From an uncultured Clostridia bacterium (GTDB lineage: Bacteria > Bacillota > Clostridia > Christensenellales > CAG-917): a DNA stretch of 5,840 nucleotides. Under the pieces are notes generated by a model that ran no database searches, was not told the DNA's origin, and saw nothing but the letters and a program-made list of their open reading frames with translations. The position numbers were made by a program, and so were the translations under genes. Where the stretch lies: the NCBI GenBank assembly GCA_947589635.1, contig CANQCC010000092.1, forward strand, positions 1 to 5,840, written 5' to 3'. Of this stretch, positions 1 through 5,423 are shown piece after piece (positions within the stretch are counted from its first letter, which is position 1; each line of letters starts with the position of its first letter).

Positions 1-76
1 TCTGTTTGTAAGGGGGAGCACGCCGTCTACTATGCCCGCGGGCATAGTAGACGGCGTGCTCCCCCTTACAAACAGA
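1..76. repeat. Perfect 76-bp palindrome at the window edge (probable assembly fold-back)
   Basis: Bases 1-38 are the exact reverse complement of bases 39-76, with no spacer and no mismatch, and the palindrome starts at base 1. The right arm continues in frame into a recognisable SpoIIE phosphatase C-terminus and encodes GIVDGV followed by PLTNR, so it is the genuine copy. The left arm gives an in-frame but unfamiliar peptide. A gene-internal, loop-free perfect palindrome this long at a sequence end is typical of a fold-back read or an assembly-graph hairpin. A real terminal hairpin or inverted duplication breakpoint is possible but less likely. Confidence 0.95.
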
Positions 77-280
77 TACCAGCTGTACGACGGCGACGCG
101 CTTGTCATGATGTCGGACGGGGTAGAGGACGCGCTCGGCTTTAAGGGCGTGTCCGAGGCGGTGGAGGCGGCGGACTGCATGAACCCGCAGCGCCTTGCGG
201 ACGAGTTGCTGTCATCGGCTCTGAAAGCGGGAGCCAAGGACGATTGCACCGTCATAGCCTTAAGACTTTTTGCGGTTTGA
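39..280 (+). CDS. spoIIE: SpoIIE-type PP2C serine phosphatase, C-terminal fragment (5' end missing)
   Basis: This is the last 80 or so residues of a SpoIIE/PP2C-family Mn/Mg-dependent protein phosphatase. The visible order is GIVDGV (about 41-58), the GDALVMMSDGVEDA block (about 92-133) carrying a conserved metal-binding Asp in SDG, and the terminal KDDCTVIAL block (about 236-262) with the second Asp pair. In sporulating Firmicutes SpoIIE dephosphorylates SpoIIAA and so activates sigma-F in the forespore. That assignment rests on the gene order, because spoIIE lies upstream of tilS and hpt in Bacillus and many Clostridia. From the fragment alone, an RsbU-like SpoIIE-domain regulator is equally possible. 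The frame stays open leftwards to base 2, but bases 1-38 are a mirrored copy of 39-76, so the ATG at 32 is not a real start. The N-terminal membrane region expected of SpoIIE lies outside the window and cannot be checked. Confidence 0.8.
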
Positions 281-393
281 TCTTCCGCCGCGTCTGAAAG
301 ACTCAAAACTTTTCGCGGCGCGATCTTTTAGTTGCGCCCAACAGCCTCAAACTTTTCGCGATTTGATCTTCCGCTTTTATCGCATGATTTTTT
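265..393. repeat. Three degenerate tandem repeats, 43-bp period, starting inside the spoIIE 3' end
   Basis: Cores begin at 265, 308 and 351, exactly 43 bases apart. Cores 1 and 3 (265-288 and 351-374) agree at 22 of 24 bases. Core 2 (308-331) shares the first ten bases with core 3 and a central GATCTT, but diverges around it. The joins also resemble each other, with CTCAAA just before units 2 and 3. Core 1 contains the last codons and stop of the phosphatase gene (Leu-Phe-Ala-Val-stop), and core 3 carries a ghost of it (Leu-Phe-Ala-Ile-stop). This looks like old tandem duplication of a gene end. The period is regular, but three decayed units are too few to suggest a CRISPR array. Confidence 0.6.
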
Positions 394-588
394 ATCCGGT
401 AATATTTTGACGGCTTTTGGGGGCGCGGTCATGTACTTTTGGACCGCAAAAAGGGCCTTAAGCGGATATGCCGCCTTGAATTTCCGCGCAAGGCGTCATC
501 ATTTTTAAGCCGTCCGCTTTATGAAATTATTTTTGCCACTCGAATAAACGTTCCTAAGTAAATTTATAAATAATTATATGCGCGCGCA
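281..588. other. Non-coding gap between spoIIE fragment and tilS promoter
   Basis: I see no convincing protein or RNA gene here. From left to right it holds repeat units 2 and 3; a small dyad (GCGGTC at 425-430 against GACCGC at 442-447, 11-base loop); a possible terminator hairpin at 472-506, enclosed by a further 7-base pairing (460-466 with 513-519); an AT-rich stretch at about 543-579; and a 12-base palindrome next to the tilS promoter. In Bacillus, other genes lie between spoIIE and tilS; nothing resembling them is present here. Confidence 0.6.
472..506 (+). terminator. Possible intrinsic terminator after the spoIIE fragment
   Basis: A perfect 7-bp stem, CGCCTTG at 472-478 with CAAGGCG at 489-495, encloses a 10-base loop and is followed by TCATC and then five T residues (502-506). 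The T run does not abut the stem, which weakens the call. An outer pairing of AAGCGGA (460-466) with TCCGCTT (513-519) could compete with it or extend it. It lies about 190 bases after the phosphatase stop and about 110 bases before the predicted tilS transcription start, a sensible place for a terminator. Confidence 0.35.
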
Positions 589-589
589 T
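578..589. promoter_or_regulatory. 12-bp perfect palindrome abutting the tilS -35 (operator candidate)
   Basis: ATGCGCGCGCAT reads the same on both strands. It follows an AT-rich stretch (about 556-579) and its last base is the first base of the proposed -35 hexamer (589-594). That is where a repressor or activator dimer would act. The protein that would bind is unknown. A short alternating GC palindrome could also be chance or a restriction or modification target. Confidence 0.3.
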
Positions 590-617
590 TGTGTTTTTCG
601 GACTTTTGATATATAAT
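589..617 (+). promoter_or_regulatory. Predicted sigma-A-type promoter for tilS
   Basis: A consensus -10 hexamer, TATAAT, occupies 612-617. Seventeen bases upstream is TTGTGT (589-594), which keeps the TTG half of a -35. The AT-rich region further upstream could act as an UP element. Transcription would be expected to start about 6-8 bases after the -10, at 623-625, which coincides with the tilS ATG at 624. The -10 is strong; the -35 is weak (three of six bases). Confidence 0.6.
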
Positions 618-623
618 CAAACT

Positions 624-1931
624 ATGGCTATCGCGGTAGAGAAAAGTTTGCTCGATATGATGAAGGCGGACGGCGTTGTCGTCGGCGTGGCACTCAGCGG
701 CGGAAAGGATTCCGTCTCGCTTTTGCATTATCTAAAAAGTCAGGGGATAAGGCTTATCGCGATAAACGTCGAGCACGGCATACGCGGAGAGGAGAGCCTT
801 GCGGACAGCGCGTTCGTAAAGGAGCTGTGCGCCTCATGGGACGTCCCGTGCCTTGCGTTTTCGGTAGACGCGCCTGCGTTTTCAAGAGAGCGCGGCTACA
901 CTCTGGAGCAGGGCGCGCGCATACTTCGCTATGAGATATTCGACTCCGTGCTGAGAGAGCGGAAGTGCGACTATATTGCGCTTGCGCATCACCTCGACGA
1001 CCAGATAGAGACAGTTCTCATGCGTATTTTCAGAGGCACCGGGATAAAGGGCCTTGTGGGTATGAGGCAGATCGGCGGCCGCTATCTTCGCCCCTTCCTC
1101 GGCGTATCCCGCCGCGATATAGACGACTATGCGGAAGAAAATTCGCTTGAGTTCAGGCAGGACTCCACAAACGACGACGTCGCCTACACCCGCAACTTTC
1201 TGCGTGGCGAGATAGCGACCATAAAGACTCGCTTTCCCGCCCTCGGCGAAAGCATAAAAAGGCTTTGCGCAAGCGCGGAAGAGAGCGAAAACTTTATTGC
1301 CGCCTATGTGCCCGAAACGCAACTTAAAGACGGCGAAGTGTACATAAAAACCTCCGATTGCGCTAACGAGGCCATCTTTAAACGTCTTGTCCTCAACGGC
1401 GCCGCCGCGCTTGGCGTAAGGCAGGACATCGAGGAAAGACACCTTAAGATAGCCCTGTCTCTCGCGATGACGCAGAGCGGCAAATATGCGGAGCTGCCAC
1501 ATGGGCTCAGCTTGCACAGACAGGGAGAATATCTTGTGCTGTCCCGCCTTGACAAGCCCTCCGAAGAGGAAGAAATTGAGTTTGGAGTAGGGGATTTCCC
1601 CGCGTTTGGAATAAACGTAAGCCTTATAGAGGGACAGGACATCCCGCTCGATCTCAAACATAAAGACGCGCTTTATCTCGCCGCGGACAGCGTCCCTTGC
1701 GGAGCGGTCATAAGGCGCAGACGAGACGGCGACAAAATAGAAAAATTTGGCGGAGGCAGCAAGAGCTTAGGCGATTTTCTCACCGATAAAAAGGTGCCAC
1801 TTCGCAAGCGCGACCGCATCGCCGTCATAGCTGTAGGAAGCGACGTGCTTGCGGCGGCGGGCATAGACATAAGCAGACGTTGCGCGGTAGGAAAGAACTG
1901 CAAGGCGGCATACGTCGTCAGATTGTTATAA
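624..1931 (+). CDS. tilS: tRNA(Ile)-lysidine synthase TilS
   Basis: TilS uses ATP to attach lysine to C34 of the CAU-anticodon tRNA-Ile, switching it to read AUA instead of AUG. It is a cytosolic and normally essential enzyme. Seen in the 435-residue product: the N-type PP-loop SGGKDS at 25-30 that binds ATP, EHGIR at 50-54, the TilS signature HHLDDQIET at 122-130, RPFLGVSRRDI at 156-166, DSTN and YTRN near 180-191, and a C-terminal TilS domain (RRRRDGDKIEKFGGG, then KSLGDFLTDKKVP and RKRD, about 363-397). Length is close to the family (about 430-470). SGGKDS recalls TtcA, but no CxxC pair is visible and the C-terminal domain is that of TilS. I chose ATG 624 because the longer frame from GTG 591 would start inside the promoter. 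It has no Shine-Dalgarno, which suits a leaderless mRNA. ATG 657 is a weaker alternative behind a purine-rich stretch at 638-646. Twenty of its 31 Ile codons are AUA. Confidence 0.95.
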   Translation: MAIAVEKSLLDMMKADGVVVGVALSGGKDSVSLLHYLKSQGIRLIAINVEHGIRGEESLADSAFVKELCASWDVPCLAFSVDAPAFSRERGYTLEQGARILRYEIFDSVLRERKCDYIALAHHLDDQIETVLMRIFRGTGIKGLVGMRQIGGRYLRPFLGVSRRDIDDYAEENSLEFRQDSTNDDVAYTRNFLRGEIATIKTRFPALGESIKRLCASAEESENFIAAYVPETQLKDGEVYIKTSDCANEAIFKRLVLNGAAALGVRQDIEERHLKIALSLAMTQSGKYAELPHGLSLHRQGEYLVLSRLDKPSEEEEIEFGVGDFPAFGINVSLIEGQDIPLDLKHKDALYLAADSVPCGAVIRRRRDGDKIEKFGGGSKSLGDFLTDKKVPLRKRDRIAVIAVGSDVLAAAGIDISRRCAVGKNCKAAYVVRLL

Positions 1932-1985
1932 AAAATTTTGCGGCGTCCCAAAAACGCACCGCGATATATATTTCAATGTTTTTAC
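1932..1985 (+). other. tilS-hpt intergenic gap with a weak hairpin
   Basis: An imperfect hairpin can be drawn: GCGG at 1940-1943 with CCGC at 1959-1962, and CGT at 1944-1946 with ACG at 1954-1956, leaving a two-base bulge. It is followed by an AT-rich stretch and five T residues at 1979-1983. It could act as a weak attenuator or terminator. TATA-like sequences at 1965-1972 could be a -10, but no well-placed -35 accompanies them. I cannot tell whether hpt has its own promoter or reads through from tilS. Confidence 0.25.
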
Positions 1986-1991
1986 GAGGTG
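1986..1991 (+). promoter_or_regulatory. Shine-Dalgarno of hpt
   Basis: GAGGTG lies four bases before ATG 1996 (five to the core if the final G is excluded). It fixes this ATG as the hpt start. Confidence 0.75.
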
Positions 1992-1995
1992 AAAG

Positions 1996-2535
1996 ATGTA
2001 CGGCAAAGAGATAAGCAGGATACTCGTTTCCAAAGAGCAAGTCGCCGCGCGCGTTAAAGAGCTTGGCGAGGAGATCTCGCGCGACCTTAACGGCGAAAGC
2101 GTGACTATGATATGCACTCTTCGCGGGGCGTGCGTGTTTTTCGCTGACCTTATCCGCGCGATAGACTGCGATATGGAGATCGACTTCATCGCGGTATCAA
2201 GCTACGGCGGCGGCACTTCAACAAGCGGCGAGGTCAAACTCATCAAGGACTTAAGCTCGCCTATCGAGGGTAAAAACATCATCATCGTCGAGGACATCAT
2301 CGACAGCGGCGTCACTTTAAGCTATCTCAAGCGCATGCTCGCCGCAAGAGGCCCAAAAAGCATAAAAGTCTGCACTTTGCTTGACAAACCCTCCCGCCGC
2401 AAGGTGGATTTCAAGGGCGACTACGTCGGCTTCGAAATTGAAAACGAGTACGTCGTCGGCTGCGGGCTTGACTATGACCAGCGCATGCGCAACCTGCCCG
2501 ACGTCTGCGTGCTCGCTCCCGAGGTGTATTCCTGA
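1996..2535 (+). CDS. hpt: Hypoxanthine phosphoribosyltransferase
   Basis: This purine-salvage enzyme transfers the ribose-5-phosphate of PRPP to hypoxanthine (often also guanine) to make IMP or GMP in the cytosol. The 179-residue product has the usual bacterial length and complete type I PRTase landmarks: LRGA at 42-45 (the first PRPP-contact loop), the flexible loop around SSYGGGTSTSG at 68-78, the PRPP motif VEDIIDSGVT at 98-107 with the acidic pair E99-D100 and the probable catalytic base D103, Lys131 in LLDKP that stacks on the purine in the family, and the purine/metal-side segment VGFEIENEYVVGCGLDYDQRMRNLPDVCVL near 144-173. It has a good Shine-Dalgarno. It follows tilS, as in Bacillus, where ftsH would come next. 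Here the CCA-adding enzyme gene follows after a single base. Confidence 0.96.
   Translation: MYGKEISRILVSKEQVAARVKELGEEISRDLNGESVTMICTLRGACVFFADLIRAIDCDMEIDFIAVSSYGGGTSTSGEVKLIKDLSSPIEGKNIIIVEDIIDSGVTLSYLKRMLAARGPKSIKVCTLLDKPSRRKVDFKGDYVGFEIENEYVVGCGLDYDQRMRNLPDVCVLAPEVYS
2521..2526 (+). promoter_or_regulatory. Shine-Dalgarno of cca, inside the hpt coding end
   Basis: GAGGTG at 2521-2526 lies ten bases before ATG 2537 and within the last codons of hpt. This supports the 2537 start and translational coupling between the two genes. The same hexamer serves hpt. Confidence 0.6.
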
Positions 2536-2536
2536 C

Positions 2537-3910
2537 ATGGAGATTTGCCGCATAAATATGCCTCCCGCGCTAAAAAGGCTTGCGGAGATATTTTTGACGC
2601 GCGCTCCGCTTTACGCGGTGGGCGGCGTCGTGCGGGACAGCCTGATGGGGCTTGAATGCCACGACATCGACGTCTGTTCTCCTCTCAGGGCGGAGGAGGT
2701 GCGCGAGTTGCTTTCGGACAGCGAGTTCGAGGCCTCCGACAAGAGCATGCGGCTTGGGACTTTGCGCATTTTCGGAAACGGAATAGGGGTGGAATACACC
2801 GCCTTCCGCACGGACAGCTACCCTCAGGGCAGCGGGGCGCACAACCCAAGCGAGGTGCTTTTCACATCGGATATCCGCCTTGACGCGCTGAGGAGAGACC
2901 TTAAGTGCAACGCGGTATATTATGACATCCTTGCGGACAAGATCGTCGACCCGCTTGGCGGCGTAGAAGACATAAAAAACGGAGTCCTAAACATGACCGC
3001 GCCCGACGTGTTCGAGGCGGACGGACTTAGGATATTGAGGCTTGCGCGTTTCAAAGCGGAACTTGGCTTTGATATCGCTCCCGCCACGTTTGAAAGCGCG
3101 CTTGAAAACGCGTGGCGAGTAAAGGATATGGCGGCGGAGCGCATACAGAGCGAATTTGAGGGCGTCTTCCGCGCCGACAAAAAGCATCCGGAATTGGGAC
3201 TTAAGACGGCGCACGTCGACGGCTTCGAGACGCTTGACAGGCTTGGCGTCATCGACATGGTGCTGCCCGAAGTCGCCGCCCTCAAAGGGCTGCCGCAGCC
3301 AAAACAATATCATCTGTATGACGCCTATCGCCACAGCCTGAAGGCGTTTGAGATCGCTCCGCTCAAGCTGAGATGGGCGGCGCTGTTGCACGACGTGGGG
3401 AAGGCTCCCGCCGTCGCGGCGCAGGGCAATATGCACGGGCACGAAATATTGTCCGAACAACTCGCGGACAAAATACTCAACCGCCTGCGCTTCAGAAAGT
3501 CCGAGATCAAGCGCATAAAGGAGCTTGTCAGATGGCATATGGTCGACATAAACGGCAACATGTCGGAGGGCAAGCTAAGAAAATTCATCCTTGCGCATAC
3601 GGCGGTGATAGACGACCTTTGCGACCTTATGGACGTGGACGCCATCGCCTCGATCGGCGCGATAACAAGGCCAAACAGAGTGCGCGAAACTTTGAAGCGC
3701 ATGCGCGAAGAGGGCGTGCCTATGAGCGTGAAGGAACTTTGCGTGAGCGGGGAGGATCTGATCGCCCTCGGCATAGAGGAGCGCGCAAGGGCAGACGTCA
3801 TGACGGCGCTGCTTGAAGACAGTGCTCTCAATCCGATATTGATGGACAGGGACAAGGCGCTCGCCTATCTCAAAAAGGCTGCCGAGAGGCTTGAAAAGGA
3901 CAAACGATAA
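2537..3910 (+). CDS. cca: CCA tRNA nucleotidyltransferase (class II, HD-domain)
   Basis: It adds or repairs the 3'-terminal CCA of tRNAs using CTP and ATP. The 457-residue product has, in order: the nucleotidyltransferase motif VGGVVRDSLMG (28-38) followed by the metal pair D43/D45 in HDIDV; the flexible region ending in RRDLKCNA (119-126, usual form RRDFTINA); the nucleotide-recognition motif ADGLRILRLARF (161-172), keeping D162 and R165 of the family EDxxR but with Ala in place of the Glu; the tRNA-binding helical region; and an HD phosphohydrolase domain (LLHDVGK, H285-D286, then HGHE at 300-303 and WHM at 333-335). The C-terminus carries the usual SGEDLIALGI block (404-413). A dedicated poly(A) polymerase or an A- or CC-adding specialist of the same superfamily cannot be excluded by eye. 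The frame is open further upstream to 2381, but that part overlaps hpt. ATG 2537 has a Shine-Dalgarno and gives a normal N-terminus. Confidence 0.92.
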   Translation: MEICRINMPPALKRLAEIFLTRAPLYAVGGVVRDSLMGLECHDIDVCSPLRAEEVRELLSDSEFEASDKSMRLGTLRIFGNGIGVEYTAFRTDSYPQGSGAHNPSEVLFTSDIRLDALRRDLKCNAVYYDILADKIVDPLGGVEDIKNGVLNMTAPDVFEADGLRILRLARFKAELGFDIAPATFESALENAWRVKDMAAERIQSEFEGVFRADKKHPELGLKTAHVDGFETLDRLGVIDMVLPEVAALKGLPQPKQYHLYDAYRHSLKAFEIAPLKLRWAALLHDVGKAPAVAAQGNMHGHEILSEQLADKILNRLRFRKSEIKRIKELVRWHMVDINGNMSEGKLRKFILAHTAVIDDLCDLMDVDAIASIGAITRPNRVRETLKRMREEGVPMSVKELCVSGEDLIALGIEERARADVMTALLEDSALNPILMDRDKALAYLKKAAERLEKDKR

Positions 3911-3929
3911 GTCCTTTGAAAAATCGACA

Positions 3930-3958
3930 GAATCGCGCAATAAGCGGTTTATTGATTC
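3930..3958 (+). other. Imperfect dyad after cca
   Basis: GAATC (3930-3934) pairs with GATTC (3954-3958), and AATAA (3939-3943) with TTATT (3949-3953), giving ten paired positions with a four-base bulge on the left side and a five-base loop. The following sequence is AT-rich but has no clean T tract, so it is at best a poor terminator. It could be an operator or an RNA processing site. Confidence 0.3.
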
Positions 3959-3969
3959 GAAATTTATAT

Positions 3970-4004
3970 ATAAAGCGCGCATTATGCAAATTGACGCGCT
4001 TTAT
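3970..4004 (+). promoter_or_regulatory. Strong 10-bp stem-loop directly before the rmuC Shine-Dalgarno
   Basis: ATAAAGCGCG at 3970-3979 is perfectly complementary to CGCGCTTTAT at 3995-4004, with a 15-base loop. The ribosome binding site starts on the very next base (4005). In mRNA this stem could limit ribosome access, protect the 5' end or mark a cleavage site. In DNA it could be an operator. There is no T tract after it, so it is not an intrinsic terminator. Confidence 0.6.
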
Positions 4005-4010
4005 GAGGGA
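4005..4010 (+). promoter_or_regulatory. Shine-Dalgarno of rmuC
   Basis: GAGGGA lies six bases before ATG 4017 and abuts the right arm of the 3970-4004 stem-loop. Confidence 0.65.
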
Positions 4011-4016
4011 TAAACA

Positions 4017-5423
4017 ATGGATGCGATCATTTATGTATTATTTGCCTTGATAATCGTCGCGTGCGGCGCAAATATCGCCGTCACCGTCGTCTTTAATCTT
4101 AGGAAAAACAACAACTCCGCGCTCACAAAAAACGACCTCGCCGAAGAGAGCGAGCAGATCAAGCGCGCCGTCATCGATACCGTAAAACTTGATAACGGCA
4201 TAATCGTCGGCAGCATAAACGCGCAGGTGGAAAGCACTCGCCGTCTGCAGGAGCGTACGGAGGCTATCGCAAATTCCAATGCGGAAAAAATTGATAATAT
4301 AGGGCGCGCCCTTCTGCAAAGTATGAACGATTTTCGCGCGGAGCAGGTAAATAAACTCGCGGAGACCTCCAAGGAAGTGGCAAGGCAACTTGACATAGTG
4401 CGACAGGCCAACGCCCAGAATATGACGGAGCTTCGCGCGAGCAACGAGAAGGAGCTTGAAAAGATGCGCCAGACCGTGGACGAAAAACTTGCCTCGACGC
4501 TGGATCAGCGCTTCAACCAATCCTTCAAGATCGTCAACGACAGGCTTGAGGAGATCAACCGCACGTTTGCGGAACTTCAGAATCTGCAGAGCGGCGTCAA
4601 GGACCTCAACAAGCTGTTCAGCAACGTAAAGACGCGCGGCACTTGGGGCGAGGTCGCTCTTAAGAACCTGCTGGAGCAGATACTCATTCCGTCGCAATAC
4701 GCGGCGCAAGTGAAGTTGCCTCGCAGCAACGTCGTAGTGGATTTTGCCATCCGCATGCCGGGCAAGGGCGACGACGAAGTGTTGTTGCCAATTGACGCAA
4801 AATTCCCCGTCGAGGCGTACGACAGGCTGCAGGAGGCGTCCGAAAACGGAAGCCGCTCGGATGTTGACGCCGCAGCCAAGGCGCTTTCGGAGGTCATCAA
4901 GTCGCAGGCGAAGAGCATAAGCGAAAAGTATATCAAACCTCCCAAGACTACGGATTTTGCCATCATGTACCTGCCTACCGAAGGGCTGTATGCCGAGGTG
5001 GTGCGCAAATCGTCGCTGCTTGACGAGCTGCAACAAAAATATCGCGTGGTCGTATGCGGGCCTACTACGATAGCGGCGCTGCTAAACAGCTTGCAGATGG
5101 GCTTCCAGTCTTTGGCGGTCGAGAAGCGCAGCAAGGAGATCGGCAAGCTCTTCCGCGACTTTATAGGCGATTTTGACAAGTTTGAAAAGCTGCTGCAAAG
5201 GACTCATCAAAACATAGACAGGGTGGGCAGCACGATAGACGACGCCGAAAAGCGCACGTCGATACTCCGCAAAAAACTTGACAAGGTTTACGAACTTACC
5301 AAGGACGACCTCGACGAGTTGACGGGTGCGGACGCAAACGACGCGCTTAGCCTTGCCGCGCCCGACGCTGCGGCGGACGACGCGGACTACGACGTCATCT
5401 CGGGGGAGGACTATGAGGGCTGA
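4017..5423 (+). CDS. rmuC: DNA recombination protein RmuC family
   Basis: RmuC proteins are membrane-anchored, with a coiled-coil stalk and a PD-(D/E)XK nuclease-like core. In E. coli the gene limits inversions at short inverted repeats; the biochemical activity is poorly defined. The 468-residue product shows one N-terminal membrane segment (about 4-26) followed by the basic NLRK stretch, a long charged coiled-coil region (about 40-200), and the conserved core: LFSNVKTRGTWGEV at 200-213 with E212, VVDFAIRM at 240-247 with D242, LPIDAKFPVEAYDRL at 257-271 with the DxK pair D260/K262, TTDFAIMYLPTEGLYAEV at 311-328, and VVVCGPTTIAALLNSLQMGFQ at 344-364. The last 40 residues (429-468) are a low-complexity acidic tail with 14 Asp/Glu and one Lys. 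It is separated from cca by 106 structured bases, and its end overlaps the next gene by 11 bases. Confidence 0.93.
   Translation: MDAIIYVLFALIIVACGANIAVTVVFNLRKNNNSALTKNDLAEESEQIKRAVIDTVKLDNGIIVGSINAQVESTRRLQERTEAIANSNAEKIDNIGRALLQSMNDFRAEQVNKLAETSKEVARQLDIVRQANAQNMTELRASNEKELEKMRQTVDEKLASTLDQRFNQSFKIVNDRLEEINRTFAELQNLQSGVKDLNKLFSNVKTRGTWGEVALKNLLEQILIPSQYAAQVKLPRSNVVVDFAIRMPGKGDDEVLLPIDAKFPVEAYDRLQEASENGSRSDVDAAAKALSEVIKSQAKSISEKYIKPPKTTDFAIMYLPTEGLYAEVVRKSSLLDELQQKYRVVVCGPTTIAALLNSLQMGFQSLAVEKRSKEIGKLFRDFIGDFDKFEKLLQRTHQNIDRVGSTIDDAEKRTSILRKKLDKVYELTKDDLDELTGADANDALSLAAPDAAADDADYDVISGEDYEG
5402..5409 (+). promoter_or_regulatory. Shine-Dalgarno of the PHP gene, inside rmuC
   Basis: A G-rich GGGGGAGG at 5402-5409 lies three bases before ATG 5413 and within the last codons of rmuC. 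The spacing is shorter than usual. It fits translational coupling, with ribosomes finishing rmuC at 5423. Confidence 0.5.

Noticed and set aside
32..34. ATG as the start of a short 82-residue protein
   Set aside because: The ATG is in the mirrored palindrome arm; the protein is the C-terminal piece of a phosphatase, not a complete small gene.
265..393. CRISPR-like array
   Set aside because: Only three decayed units overlapping a gene end, with partly similar rather than unique spacers, and no cas genes in view.
591..623. Upstream extension of tilS from GTG 591
   Set aside because: It would begin inside the proposed -35 hexamer, has no Shine-Dalgarno, and adds residues not expected before the PP-loop.
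882..1661. Antisense open frame opposite tilS (259 codons)
   Set aside because: Shadow of the tilS frame in GC-biased codons; no recognisable domain and no plausible upstream signals.
624..1931. TtcA-type tRNA thiolase because of SGGKDS
   Set aside because: No CxxC pairs for an iron-sulfur cluster; the HHLDDQIET block and the C-terminal domain are those of TilS.
2381..2536. Upstream extension of the cca frame
   Set aside because: It lies wholly within hpt in another frame; ATG 2537 has a Shine-Dalgarno and gives a normal family N-terminus.
3991..3996. TTGACG as a -35 for rmuC
   Set aside because: No acceptable -10 lies 15-19 bases downstream, and the hexamer falls at the loop/right-arm border of the 3970-4004 stem-loop.
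4038..5036. Long antisense open frame opposite rmuC (332 codons)
   Set aside because: It mirrors the codon bias of rmuC, shows no recognisable family motifs, and conflicts with a well-supported gene.
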